Shown in pieces: positions 14,194 through 21,505 of a stretch of DNA of 33,019 nt. The stretch covers positions 1 to 33,019 of the forward strand of contig CAKZWV010000066.1 of the NCBI GenBank assembly GCA_937922005.1, read 5' to 3'. This DNA comes from an uncultured Clostridia bacterium. GTDB lineage: Bacteria; Bacillota; Clostridia; Saccharofermentanales; DTU023. Below the pieces are notes generated by a model. The model was given only the letters and a program-made list of their open reading frames with translations, was not told the origin of the DNA and searched no databases. How positions within the stretch are numbered: the first letter of the stretch is position 1; the number at the start of each line of letters is the position of its first letter. A program made the translations under genes and the position numbers.

Positions 14194-16494
14194 CTAAATA
14201 TAACTAGCCAAGTCGAGGCCTTCCTTGAGGAAGTTACCCAACTGGTCTGCTGCCAAGCCCTCTCCGGCTAAGGTCATGAGGTTCCACAGCCAAGCGGCCA
14301 GCTGCCGGGTCTCTTCTTTCTTGTCTGCTAGGTCAGCCCAAAGAATGAGTCTTGCAATGAGCTGATGGTCTTTACGAAGGAGAAGCTTGGGGGGGCGGTC
14401 TAGATCTTGTAAAATCTGATTGAGGGAGGATAAGAAGGCATCTCTTTGATCTGGGTGGTTGACCGCTAGCTCTTCTGCTTCTTTTTTAATGGCTGTAAAG
14501 CGATTGATTTCTTCATCGCTAGCCATATGTAAGGGGAAATCGGCCAGGTGAGCTGGAATATTTGGGGCTGCGACACCTGACGCCTGATCAGATTCTTTGG
14601 CCTTGACAGCCGGATCGGCTTCCTGGGCTACCGTAAGCTCCTCGCCTTCCTTGGCTTCGCTAGCCTGCTCAGCCTCTTCGCCATCTTGCCCCTCTTTTTC
14701 GTCTTGTTTAGGCGTCTGCTCTTCCATTGGAGCGCTGGTCTTAATCTTGGCAAATTCCACTTCTAATTGGGGCATCTGACTGATCTCCTGAAATAGCTGA
14801 AGCAGGCTTTCAGGTACCTTAGCCGTGGTATCCGTCTCCCAACCTTGGGCCTGGTCTGTATCTACCCGGACAAAGCGATATTTGGCCTGAGTGTGGTATT
14901 CAATCGCTGACATGAGACGGAGATCGATGCCTTTGTCCAAGAGGAGGACAGGCTTTTTCTCCTTGGCTATCAGGGCCTGGGCTGGCAAAAAGCCCTCATC
15001 ATCGGTCACATAGATCTGATCTCCCTCAGAAAGTTCCTCAAAGGCTAAGACCTTCTTATCCATAAACTTTTGACTCAAAGAGCTCAGAGGAAAAAGAACC
15101 TGGGGATGGACCTTGTCATAGAATTTTTCATCTTGGAGGAGGCCGATTTTGATGAAGTCCTCCAGCTGGGGCCAGGCCTCCTCATATTTAGTCCGTTGAT
15201 TTTTGTAATAATCTTTGATGGTATCTCCTACCTTACGTACTAGATATTGGGAGATCTTTTGCACATAGGGATCATTTTGTAAAAAACTTCTAGAAACGTT
15301 TAATGGCAAGTCCGGGCAGTCTAAGCAGCCTTGCAGGAGGAAGAGGTATTCCGGGATGATCTCAGAGATATTGTCTTCGACAAAGACCTGGTTATAGTAA
15401 ATCTTGATTCTACCCTCCATTTTTTCTCCCAGAGACATTTTGGGCGGGAAATAGAGGATACCCTGGACGCGGAAGGGATAATCCATATAAATATGGGTCC
15501 AAAAAAGGGGTACTTGGGTGGTAAAGAAGGTATCCTGGTAGAATTTGATATATTCTTCATCCGTGCATTCCGCAGGACGCTTGAGCCAGAGAGGATTGGG
15601 CTGGTTGATGGGAATGGGCCCTGGTAGGACCTTGGCTTTTTCGCTAGGCTCTTGAGCCGCATTAGCTTCGCCTGCCTCTTTACTTTCGCTTCCCTCTTCA
15701 TGCCCCTCAGACTTGGAATGATGTTCACAGGTGCATTCCGGATCCTGGCAGGTATCTTCGCCGTGATGTTCGTGATGGCAAGTACACTCTGGATCGTGGC
15801 AGCATTCTTCATCGTGATGATGCTGGCAGGCTGGGTCCTGGCATCCTTGGTCAGCGGCCGATGTAGCCCCATCTCCCATATAGATCGGCCAGGGAAGGAA
15901 TTGGCAGTAGTGGGTCACTATGGCCTTAAAACGCTCGGCGGTAGGAATGAGGCTTTGCCCCTCAGAATTAAGTTCCACGACAATCCGGGTGCCGACCTCT
16001 GTCCGGCTTCCCTCGCTCATCGTGTAGTGGACCCCGTCCTCACTCTCCCAACGCACGGGCTTGGCCCCCCCTTCTGCAGACAGGGTCTCGAAACTAACCT
16101 TAGAAGCCGTAATAAAGGCTGAATAGAAGCCCAAGCCAAAGTGGCCTATGATCTTACTATCTTCCTTTTTTCCTTGAAAATACTTATCAACGTAGTCTTG
16201 GAGGCCAGAAAAGGCAATCTGGTTGATATACTTTTCCACCTCATCTTCCGTCATTCCGATCCCATTATCCTCAAAGACGAGGCTCTTTCCCTCAAAAAAG
16301 AGGTGAATCCTCAGTTCCCGATCCGCCTGGGGGAGCTGGTGGAGATCAATCCCCCTCTTGCGCTTTTGCAAGGCATCCGCCCCGTTAGAAATGAGTTCGC
16401 GGACAAAGATATCCTTCTCCGAATAGAGCCACTGACGGATGATAGGGAAAATATTCTCCGATTTGACGCCTAAACTTCCTGTTTTCATGGACAA
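14194..16494 (-). CDS. htpG: Hsp90-family chaperone HtpG with Cys/His-rich insertion
   Basis: HtpG is the bacterial Hsp90, an ATP-driven cytosolic dimeric chaperone. The N-domain is clear: FVRELISNGADALQK (catalytic Glu and Mg-binding Asn), DNGIGMTEDE and GHFGLGFYSAF. The middle domain has NVSRSFLQND. The usual length is 620-650 aa; this one is 766. The excess is in two places. Residues about 211-290, at the junction of the N and middle domains, contain nine Cys between 218 and 256, plus many His, in repeats of C-x-D-P-x-C type. Residues about 590-657, at the start of the C-terminal part, form an acidic Glu/Ala/Lys-rich segment. The TTG at 16494 has the better ribosome-site spacing (GGAAG); an ATG lies two codons later. 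No CIRCE element precedes the gene. Confidence 0.95.
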   Translation of the reverse strand: MSMKTGSLGVKSENIFPIIRQWLYSEKDIFVRELISNGADALQKRKRGIDLHQLPQADRELRIHLFFEGKSLVFEDNGIGMTEDEVEKYINQIAFSGLQDYVDKYFQGKKEDSKIIGHFGLGFYSAFITASKVSFETLSAEGGAKPVRWESEDGVHYTMSEGSRTEVGTRIVVELNSEGQSLIPTAERFKAIVTHYCQFLPWPIYMGDGATSAADQGCQDPACQHHHDEECCHDPECTCHHEHHGEDTCQDPECTCEHHSKSEGHEEGSESKEAGEANAAQEPSEKAKVLPGPIPINQPNPLWLKRPAECTDEEYIKFYQDTFFTTQVPLFWTHIYMDYPFRVQGILYFPPKMSLGEKMEGRIKIYYNQVFVEDNISEIIPEYLFLLQGCLDCPDLPLNVSRSFLQNDPYVQKISQYLVRKVGDTIKDYYKNQRTKYEEAWPQLEDFIKIGLLQDEKFYDKVHPQVLFPLSSLSQKFMDKKVLAFEELSEGDQIYVTDDEGFLPAQALIAKEKKPVLLLDKGIDLRLMSAIEYHTQAKYRFVRVDTDQAQGWETDTTAKVPESLLQLFQEISQMPQLEVEFAKIKTSAPMEEQTPKQDEKEGQDGEEAEQASEAKEGEELTVAQEADPAVKAKESDQASGVAAPNIPAHLADFPLHMASDEEINRFTAIKKEAEELAVNHPDQRDAFLSSLNQILQDLDRPPKLLLRKDHQLIARLILWADLADKKEETRQLAAWLWNLMTLAGEGLAADQLGNFLKEGLDLASYI

Positions 16495-16557
16495 GTATGA
16501 CTTCCTTTCCTACAAATACTCCAGCGGACGCCCAAATGGTCCGCCCTTAGCTTTACT

Positions 16558-16587
16558 ATTTTACCCCAGATTGATAAAATATGGTAA
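16558..16587 (-). promoter_or_regulatory. Candidate htpG-purL promoter
   Basis: On the minus strand, TTACCA (16582-16587) lies 18 bp from TAAAAT (16558-16563). The -35 match is weak. The leader would be about 57 nt and would contain the GCGGAC hairpin. Confidence 0.35.
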
Positions 16588-16610
16588 CTTTTTCTAAGAA
16601 AGCGGCTGGC

Positions 16611-16639
16611 TTGCTTTATCTTGGGCTTTTTACTATACT
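16611..16639 (+). promoter_or_regulatory. Candidate sortase promoter
   Basis: TTGCTT (16611-16616) is followed after 17 bp by TATACT (16634-16639). The -10 box lies inside the 19-bp motif at 16626-16644, so a protein bound there would block it. The predicted leader is about 150 nt. Confidence 0.5.
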
Positions 16640-16765
16640 CCAGTTTTAGTAGGCTGAACTCCAGTAAGTTGCCTAAATGAAACAGTCAGACTGGGTCCCT
16701 AAGACAAGGACCTATTTTGTTTGAGGGGGAGCTTCCGTTAACTTCCCTTTTTACTGTATCCCAGT
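16626..16765 (+). repeat. Two copies of a 19-bp direct motif upstream of the sortase
   Basis: CTTTTTACTATACTCCAGT (16626-16644) and CTTTTTACTGTATCCCAGT (16747-16765) match at 16 of 19 positions. A looser third relative, TTTACTATTTTACCCCAG, is at 16552-16569 over the htpG -10 box. The placement suggests operator copies or duplicated promoters. Confidence 0.5.
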
Positions 16766-16798
16766 GTCGTCAAGACAAGTAACATAAAGAGGTAGAAC

Positions 16799-18043
16799 GT
16801 GGCATTTCACAATTTCTCAGCAAGATTATTTGCTTCATTCTTTAGAGACCCGGACGAATATCGTTCTGGTGGCTATGGCTCGGGTTCTCCTGACTCACAC
16901 AGAAGACCTCCAGCCCCTCCCCCTATGCGACCTGATGGTCCGGGACGGGGAGACTACCGTCCGGACCGTCCAGATTCGCGGAGGAGACCCCCAGAGGGAA
17001 TGGGACGTGGGGGACGTGACGGGGACCGTTCTCGTTCCTACTCTGATCCCAGGGATGATCAAAGGCGGCAAGCTCCTGAGCGACGTCGGCCTGTTGGACC
17101 TGATCCTTATGATCGGCCGGATGATAGGGGCCGGAGACCTTCCAGCCCGCGGCCACGCCTTCCCTATGGAGAGCAGGGTCCTAATCGAGGTCCAGATCCC
17201 TATGGTCGTGGAGGACAAAGGCCGGATGGCCCACGTCCAAGAAGAGGCCGTCCGGATCCCAGAGACCGGGGGCCTTACTATGACGATGATGAATTCCTAG
17301 AGGATTTTGAACCAGATCAAGAGAGAAAGAGTCGTCGCCGCAACAAGGCCTTGATGATTGTCCTTGATATTGCGATCGTAGCCCTTCTTGGGGTTGCTGC
17401 CTTCTTCTATTTTTGGCCCAAAGTGGTCAACTCCAAGCAAAAGGATGTAGAGCGGCAGATTCTAGAGGAAATGGAGAAAAACCCGAACGCCCCTATCACC
17501 ATGCGGGTGCGTAGAGGCGACCTTCAGGTCCCTGGTGGGGAGCAATTGGAGTCAGCTTTAGCAGGTGATGAGTTTGTCAATGAACAGCGTGACCCGGATG
17601 AAATGGTTAACTTGACTTTTATCGGCCGGATCGTGATTGCTAAAATTGGTTGTAAATGCCCCATTTCAGCTGACGCTTCCAGGGAGTCGCTTCGCTTCGG
17701 CGTTGGTTGTTTACCAAGCACTCCCGCTATCAATGAAAATGGTTTGACCGCTATCTTTGGTCACCGTTTCTTGGATAAGGGCAGAGACTTTAACCGCTTA
17801 GGAGAAATCAAAGAGGGCGATGTTTTTTACATCGATTATTCGGCTGACCAAACTCGCTACCACTATGATGTTGTAGAAGTCAAGATTATCAACCCGGGTA
17901 AAGAACTTGAGGACAATGTTTTCCAGGATGTTCCAGACAACCAAGTTTTGTTGGTTACATGCCACCCCTTGGAGTACGGATCCTCGAAGCAGAGGTTGCT
18001 AGTTTACGGCAAGCTTAGCGGCACAGAAAAGATTCCGAACTAG
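16799..18043 (+). CDS. Sortase-family transpeptidase with Arg/Pro/Gly-rich cytoplasmic tail
   Basis: Sortases attach LPXTG-type proteins to the cell wall or to pilins. The 414-aa product has the catalytic triad: His322 in IFGHRF, Cys388 in LVTCHPL and Arg399 in KQRLLVYG, on the beta-barrel C-terminal domain. One transmembrane helix lies near residues 186-207 (ALMIVLDIAIVALLGVAAFF). Before it, about 180 residues are almost entirely Arg, Pro, Gly, Asp and Ser (PDGPGRGDYRPDRPDSRRRP style), ending in an acidic YYDDDEFLEDFEPD block. Such a tail is far longer than usual for sortases. The GTG start has a well-spaced GAGG site. A TLxTC-like cysteine motif suggests class D or a related class. No LPXTG substrate is visible in this window. 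Confidence 0.88.
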   Translation: MAFHNFSARLFASFFRDPDEYRSGGYGSGSPDSHRRPPAPPPMRPDGPGRGDYRPDRPDSRRRPPEGMGRGGRDGDRSRSYSDPRDDQRRQAPERRRPVGPDPYDRPDDRGRRPSSPRPRLPYGEQGPNRGPDPYGRGGQRPDGPRPRRGRPDPRDRGPYYDDDEFLEDFEPDQERKSRRRNKALMIVLDIAIVALLGVAAFFYFWPKVVNSKQKDVERQILEEMEKNPNAPITMRVRRGDLQVPGGEQLESALAGDEFVNEQRDPDEMVNLTFIGRIVIAKIGCKCPISADASRESLRFGVGCLPSTPAINENGLTAIFGHRFLDKGRDFNRLGEIKEGDVFYIDYSADQTRYHYDVVEVKIINPGKELEDNVFQDVPDNQVLLVTCHPLEYGSSKQRLLVYGKLSGTEKIPN

Positions 18044-18141
18044 GATTTTATACCATAAATATTTTGCTAAATATTTTACTAGGATTCTAATTCTTAAAGA
18101 TTTTGCAAATTATATAAACGTACCATGATGGAGGTTTTATC

Positions 18142-18393
18142 GTGGCAGAAAAGAAAGAAATTACCTTTGATATTGTCAAGAGCATTGGAGTTTTGAGCTC
18201 CACCCCTTCGAATTGGCAAAAAGAGCTAAATATGGTCTCTTGGAACAACAATCCTGCCAAACTCGACATCCGGGACTGGAACCAAGATCACGACCGGATG
18301 CGCAAGGGCCTCACCTTAACCTGTGAGGAAGCCAAGATGTTGAGAGAAATTCTTTCAGACCTTGACTTGGATGCTCTCTTTGGTCAAGAATAG
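18142..18393 (+). CDS. YdbC/PC4-type single-stranded nucleic-acid-binding protein
   Basis: This 83-aa protein matches the YdbC family, bacterial relatives of the eukaryotic PC4 coactivator that bind single-stranded DNA as dimers. Diagnostic features are the lead strand ITFDIVKSIGVLS, the WQKELNMVSWN segment, the KLDIRDWNQDHDRMRKG block, and the terminal LTLTCEEAKMLREIL helix. The GTG start is set by a strong GGAGG at 18130-18134, seven bases upstream. The gene lies 98 bp after the sortase in AT-rich DNA and is followed by a very stable terminator. It could be transcribed alone or by read-through. The cellular role of this family in Firmicutes is not established. Confidence 0.88.
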   Translation: MAEKKEITFDIVKSIGVLSSTPSNWQKELNMVSWNNNPAKLDIRDWNQDHDRMRKGLTLTCEEAKMLREILSDLDLDALFGQE

Positions 18394-18464
18394 ATAAAAA
18401 CCCCTGAGAATGCTGGGCTGTCCAGCCTATCTTTAGATGAATGCCTAGATGAAATAGGCAAATA

Positions 18465-18508
18465 AAAAACCCCATTTTCCTTACGCTATAGAGGAAAATG
18501 GGGTTTTT
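18465..18508. terminator. Very strong bidirectional terminator
   Basis: A perfect 16-bp stem (AAAAACCCCATTTTCC at 18465-18480, with its complement at 18493-18508) has a 12-nt loop and T-runs on both strands. It ends the YdbC-like gene on plus and glgP on minus. Confidence 0.95.
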
Positions 18509-18546
18509 CATATGGCCTTGCTGGTCTCTTTAATAGCCTAGATGGC

Positions 18547-21177
18547 CTAGATGAGGAAGTCGAAGTCGTCTATGACGGAAACAGGTTTGACCTTCCAGAT
18601 ATCGGTGGCGTACTGATAAATGGTCCGGTCAGAGCTGAAGGTGGCAGACCGGCAGATATTGATCCAGCACATCTTGTTCCAGGCAGTCCGATCTAGGTAG
18701 GCCTTTTGAATGTCCTGCCGGCGGTTGAGGAAGGCTTCAAAATCCCCTAAGACATAGTAGGGATCGCCCTTGGCCCAGTTGGTCCCGGTAATGAGGCTTT
18801 GGTAGAGGGCTTGGAACATCCCCGACCCTTGGTCTGGTAAGGTTCCGTCCACGAGGGCATCGACCACTCGTTTGAGGCCAGGAATGTGCTCATACTGCCA
18901 GTGAGAATTGTAGTAGTCGATGGTGGCAGGGAAATCTTCAGCATGGGGGCCAAAGATAAAGCAATTATCCTCTCCGACTGTAGCACAGATCTCCAAATTT
19001 GCCCCATCCAGGGTCCCAAGAGTTATGGCACCATTCATCATAAACTTCATGTTGCTGGTGCCAGAAGCCTCCTTGCCGACGGTAGAAATTTGCTCGGAGA
19101 TATCGGCGGCAGGGAATATTTGTTCGCCCATGGTCACGTTGTAGTTAGGGAGGAAATGGACTTCCATCTTGCCCTTACAAGCCGGATCGTTATTGACGAG
19201 ATTGGCAACTTCATTGATGAATTTGATGATGGCTTTGGCGTTGAAATAGCCCGGGGCGGCTTTGCCGGCAATGATGTAGCAAGTCGGGACGACCTCCAGG
19301 TTAGGGTTATCCTTAATGGCATAGTACTCGTGGAGGATGGCAAAGGCATTCATCAGCTGCCGCTTATACTCATGAATCCGCTTGACTTGGACATCAAAGA
19401 TCATATTGGTATCGAGGGTCTGACCACAGGACTTTTTTACAAAGGCAGCCAGCTTTTCTTTCCGGGTCTTTTTAATCGCATCAAAGCGCTCCAAAACTAA
19501 TAGGTCGTCCTTGTGGACTTCCAAATCCTTCAAAAGATTGAGATTTTTCACCCAATTGTCGTTGCCGGAAAGTTCGGTCAAAAGGTTCGAAAGTTCGGGG
19601 TTAGCCAAGCGGAGCCAGCGGCGGGGGGTAACCCCATTGGTCTTGTTGGAAAATTTGTCTGGCCAGAGCTCGTAGAAGCCCCTGAGGGTGTCCTGCTTTA
19701 AAATGTCGGTATGGATCTGGGCCACCCCATTGATCGATGAAGACCCATAGCAGGAAAGCCAGGCCATATGGACCTGGTTGCCGTGGAGGGGGGCCAGGGC
19801 ATCAATTTCCATGAAGGTCAGACCCTTGGCTTGAAGCTCCTCCCGGAAGCGGCGGTCAATCTCTCGGATGATTTCTAAAATCCTCGGGAAGAGGAACTGG
19901 AAAATGTTGAGGTCCCACTTTTCCAAGGCCTCTGCTAGGGTCGTATGGTTGGTATAAGCAAAGGTCTCCGTGGTGATTGACCAGGCCTTATCCCAGGGCA
20001 TGTGATAGTCATCCATCAAAAGGCGCATCAGTTCAGGAATTGCGAGGGCCGGGTGGGTATCGTTCAACTGAACCTTATTGAGCTCTGCAAAGCCAGATAA
20101 GTCTTCGCCAAAGTATTTAATGTAGTTTTTTAACATAAACTGCAAAGAAGCCGAGACAAAGAAGTACTGTTGGCGGACCCTAAGGACCTTCCCGTCATAG
20201 GAAGTATCGTTGGGGTAGAGGACCCGGTTGATATCCTGAACCCGGTTGCGCAAAATGACAGCCTCATCAAAACGCTGAGAATTAAAGAGGTTAAAGTCAA
20301 AATCAGTATTAGGCTCTGGCTTCCAGAGTCGGATAGTATTCACATTATCGGTGGCATAACCAGGAACGGGGAGGTCGTAGGGGACAGCCTGGACATCAAA
20401 ATCTTGGTAGTGGACTATTTGTGTATCGGTGGCGCAGCGAATGATCAGGGGGTAAGGTAGCTCCATCCAAGGGTCAGGATATTCCTTCTGGAAGCCTTCC
20501 TCGATGGCCTGCTTAAAAAGCCCGTAACGGTATAAAATCCCATAGCCTGTGACGGGAAGTTCCTGGGAGGCGCATGAATCCATGAAGCAGGCGGCTAGGC
20601 GGCCCAGACCCCCGTTGCCCAGGCCTGGATCGGTCTCTTCGTCCAAAATCGTATGGAGGTCGTGGCCCATCTCTGCTAGGGTTTCAGAAAGAATATCGTC
20701 GATATCTAGGTTAATCAGCGAATTTAAGAGGGACCTACCGACGAGGAACTCAGCCGAGAAGTAATGGGCTTGGCGCTGCTGACTATAGAGGTCTCGACTG
20801 GCCTCCCATCCCTGCCCCAAATACTCCATAATCGCTGCCGAGACAGCGGTCCAAATTTCTTTGGTAAGGGCATTTTTGTCGTCTTTTGCGTAAACCCCAT
20901 AGATGATGGATTTGATCCTTTTGGTGAGGCTGGCCTTGAGGTCTTGCTTGTCGAGCCTGGGACCTCCCTTGACCTTTTTGACGGTGCGGGTTTCAAAAGT
21001 TTGCGAGCACTGGTTTCCATATTTAGCGTATTGGTCGGCCGTCATCGCCCCATCTACGGGGGAGGATCCGGAACCATGGTCCGTGTTTACACGGTCCGTA
21101 GCCTGATTCTGGCTTTCTTGGTTTTGGCCTAGCTGGGCTTGAGCTACATTTTCATGGGGCACATTATCTTGGTTCAA
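18547..21177 (-). CDS. glgP: Glycogen/maltodextrin phosphorylase
   Basis: This PLP-dependent enzyme (GT35) releases glucose-1-phosphate from alpha-1,4-glucans. Signatures include QRQAHYFSAEFLVGRSLLNSL, DPGLGNGGLGRLAACFMDS (phosphate/glucan site), YKRQLMNAFAI and the PLP motif EASGTSNMKFMMNGAITLGT with the Schiff-base lysine at Lys711. The catalytic core runs from about residue 80. The first 80 residues are a polar Gln/Asn/Ser-rich extension absent from most homologues, which brings the length to 876 aa. The TTG start at 21177 is supported by an AGGAAGA site. A good promoter lies at 21265-21293. The gene stands alone, without neighbouring glgBCAD genes, which fits either glycogen turnover or maltodextrin use. 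Confidence 0.95.
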   Translation of the reverse strand: MNQDNVPHENVAQAQLGQNQESQNQATDRVNTDHGSGSSPVDGAMTADQYAKYGNQCSQTFETRTVKKVKGGPRLDKQDLKASLTKRIKSIIYGVYAKDDKNALTKEIWTAVSAAIMEYLGQGWEASRDLYSQQRQAHYFSAEFLVGRSLLNSLINLDIDDILSETLAEMGHDLHTILDEETDPGLGNGGLGRLAACFMDSCASQELPVTGYGILYRYGLFKQAIEEGFQKEYPDPWMELPYPLIIRCATDTQIVHYQDFDVQAVPYDLPVPGYATDNVNTIRLWKPEPNTDFDFNLFNSQRFDEAVILRNRVQDINRVLYPNDTSYDGKVLRVRQQYFFVSASLQFMLKNYIKYFGEDLSGFAELNKVQLNDTHPALAIPELMRLLMDDYHMPWDKAWSITTETFAYTNHTTLAEALEKWDLNIFQFLFPRILEIIREIDRRFREELQAKGLTFMEIDALAPLHGNQVHMAWLSCYGSSSINGVAQIHTDILKQDTLRGFYELWPDKFSNKTNGVTPRRWLRLANPELSNLLTELSGNDNWVKNLNLLKDLEVHKDDLLVLERFDAIKKTRKEKLAAFVKKSCGQTLDTNMIFDVQVKRIHEYKRQLMNAFAILHEYYAIKDNPNLEVVPTCYIIAGKAAPGYFNAKAIIKFINEVANLVNNDPACKGKMEVHFLPNYNVTMGEQIFPAADISEQISTVGKEASGTSNMKFMMNGAITLGTLDGANLEICATVGEDNCFIFGPHAEDFPATIDYYNSHWQYEHIPGLKRVVDALVDGTLPDQGSGMFQALYQSLITGTNWAKGDPYYVLGDFEAFLNRRQDIQKAYLDRTAWNKMCWINICRSATFSSDRTIYQYATDIWKVKPVSVIDDFDFLI

Positions 21178-21264
21178 TTTATCTCTTCCTACGCTTTCTT
21201 CCTAAATTTTCTTTGGCTTGACACGCTACTTGATCCTTAGCTGGCTGGGCCTAAAGCTCCCCTA

Positions 21265-21293
21265 ATTATAAGGTTTCTCCCCGGATATCTCAA
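21265..21293 (-). promoter_or_regulatory. glgP promoter
   Basis: On the minus strand, TTGAGA (21288-21293) and TATAAT (21265-21270) are separated by exactly 17 bp. The start near 21258 gives a leader of about 80 nt. Confidence 0.75.
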
Positions 21294-21319
21294 GAAGTGG
21301 GAAGGCTAAACCTGGACGA

Positions 21320-21414
21320 GCAAGATGGCTGGGCAAGCTTTGAAGGTCCCTGCAAGATGAGCGGCCAGGTTTGAGGGTCGCTGCAAGAAAACAGAGCCAG
21401 GCATGAAGGTTATT
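21320..21414. repeat. Three imperfect tandem repeats of about 31-32 bp
   Basis: The units start with gcaaga at 21320, 21352 and 21383. They share the pattern gcaagatg..g.c.gg....tgaaggtc.ctg. The third copy is the most diverged. There are no spacers, so this is not a CRISPR array. It lies just upstream of the glgP -35 box and may be a degenerate regulatory or slippage repeat. Confidence 0.5.
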
Positions 21415-21505
21415 GTCGAAATTTGTCGCTAGCTTTTGGACTTTTTCTCTCTTTCCTGTGGCAGCCTAAGGTCTGATAAAAGCCAATTTTAAGGAGGCAG
21501 GAGAA

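Larger units (their letters stand above)
16495..16798. other. 304-bp divergent control region between htpG and the sortase gene
   Basis: Besides the promoters listed separately, this region has three related pyrimidine-rich motifs: near 16552-16569, at 16626-16644 and at 16747-16765. It also has a perfect inverted repeat, CAGTCAGACTG (16683-16693), a 5-bp hairpin GGTCC-9-GGACC (16694-16712), and a 6-bp hairpin GCGGAC-9-GTCCGC (16524-16544) in the htpG leader. No ORF or RNA gene is evident. Confidence 0.6.
21178..21505. other. 328-bp divergent intergenic region between glgP and the prepilin-peptidase-like gene
   Basis: It contains the glgP promoter, the imperfect tandem repeats at 21320-21414 and a run of pyrimidines (about 21440-21470) before the plus-strand gene. 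I found no convincing plus-strand promoter and no ORF or RNA gene. Confidence 0.6.

Noticed and set aside
15652..16122. 156-aa hydrophobic frame antisense to htpG
   Set aside because: It is the complement of the HtpG Cys/His-rich coding repeats. It has no ribosome site and no independent promoter.
16495..16798. CIRCE heat-shock operator upstream of htpG
   Set aside because: The TTAGCACTC-N9-GAGTGCTAA element is not present on either strand.
16830..17300. Overlapping frames inside the sortase N-terminus on both strands
   Set aside because: These arise from the GC-rich Arg/Pro/Gly codons. The sortase frame has the ribosome site and the catalytic domain.
18886..19500. 204-aa frame antisense to glgP
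   Set aside because: It lies fully within a highly conserved coding region and has no start signal.
21320..21414. CRISPR array
   Set aside because: The repeats are imperfect, contiguous and without spacers, and no cas genes are present.
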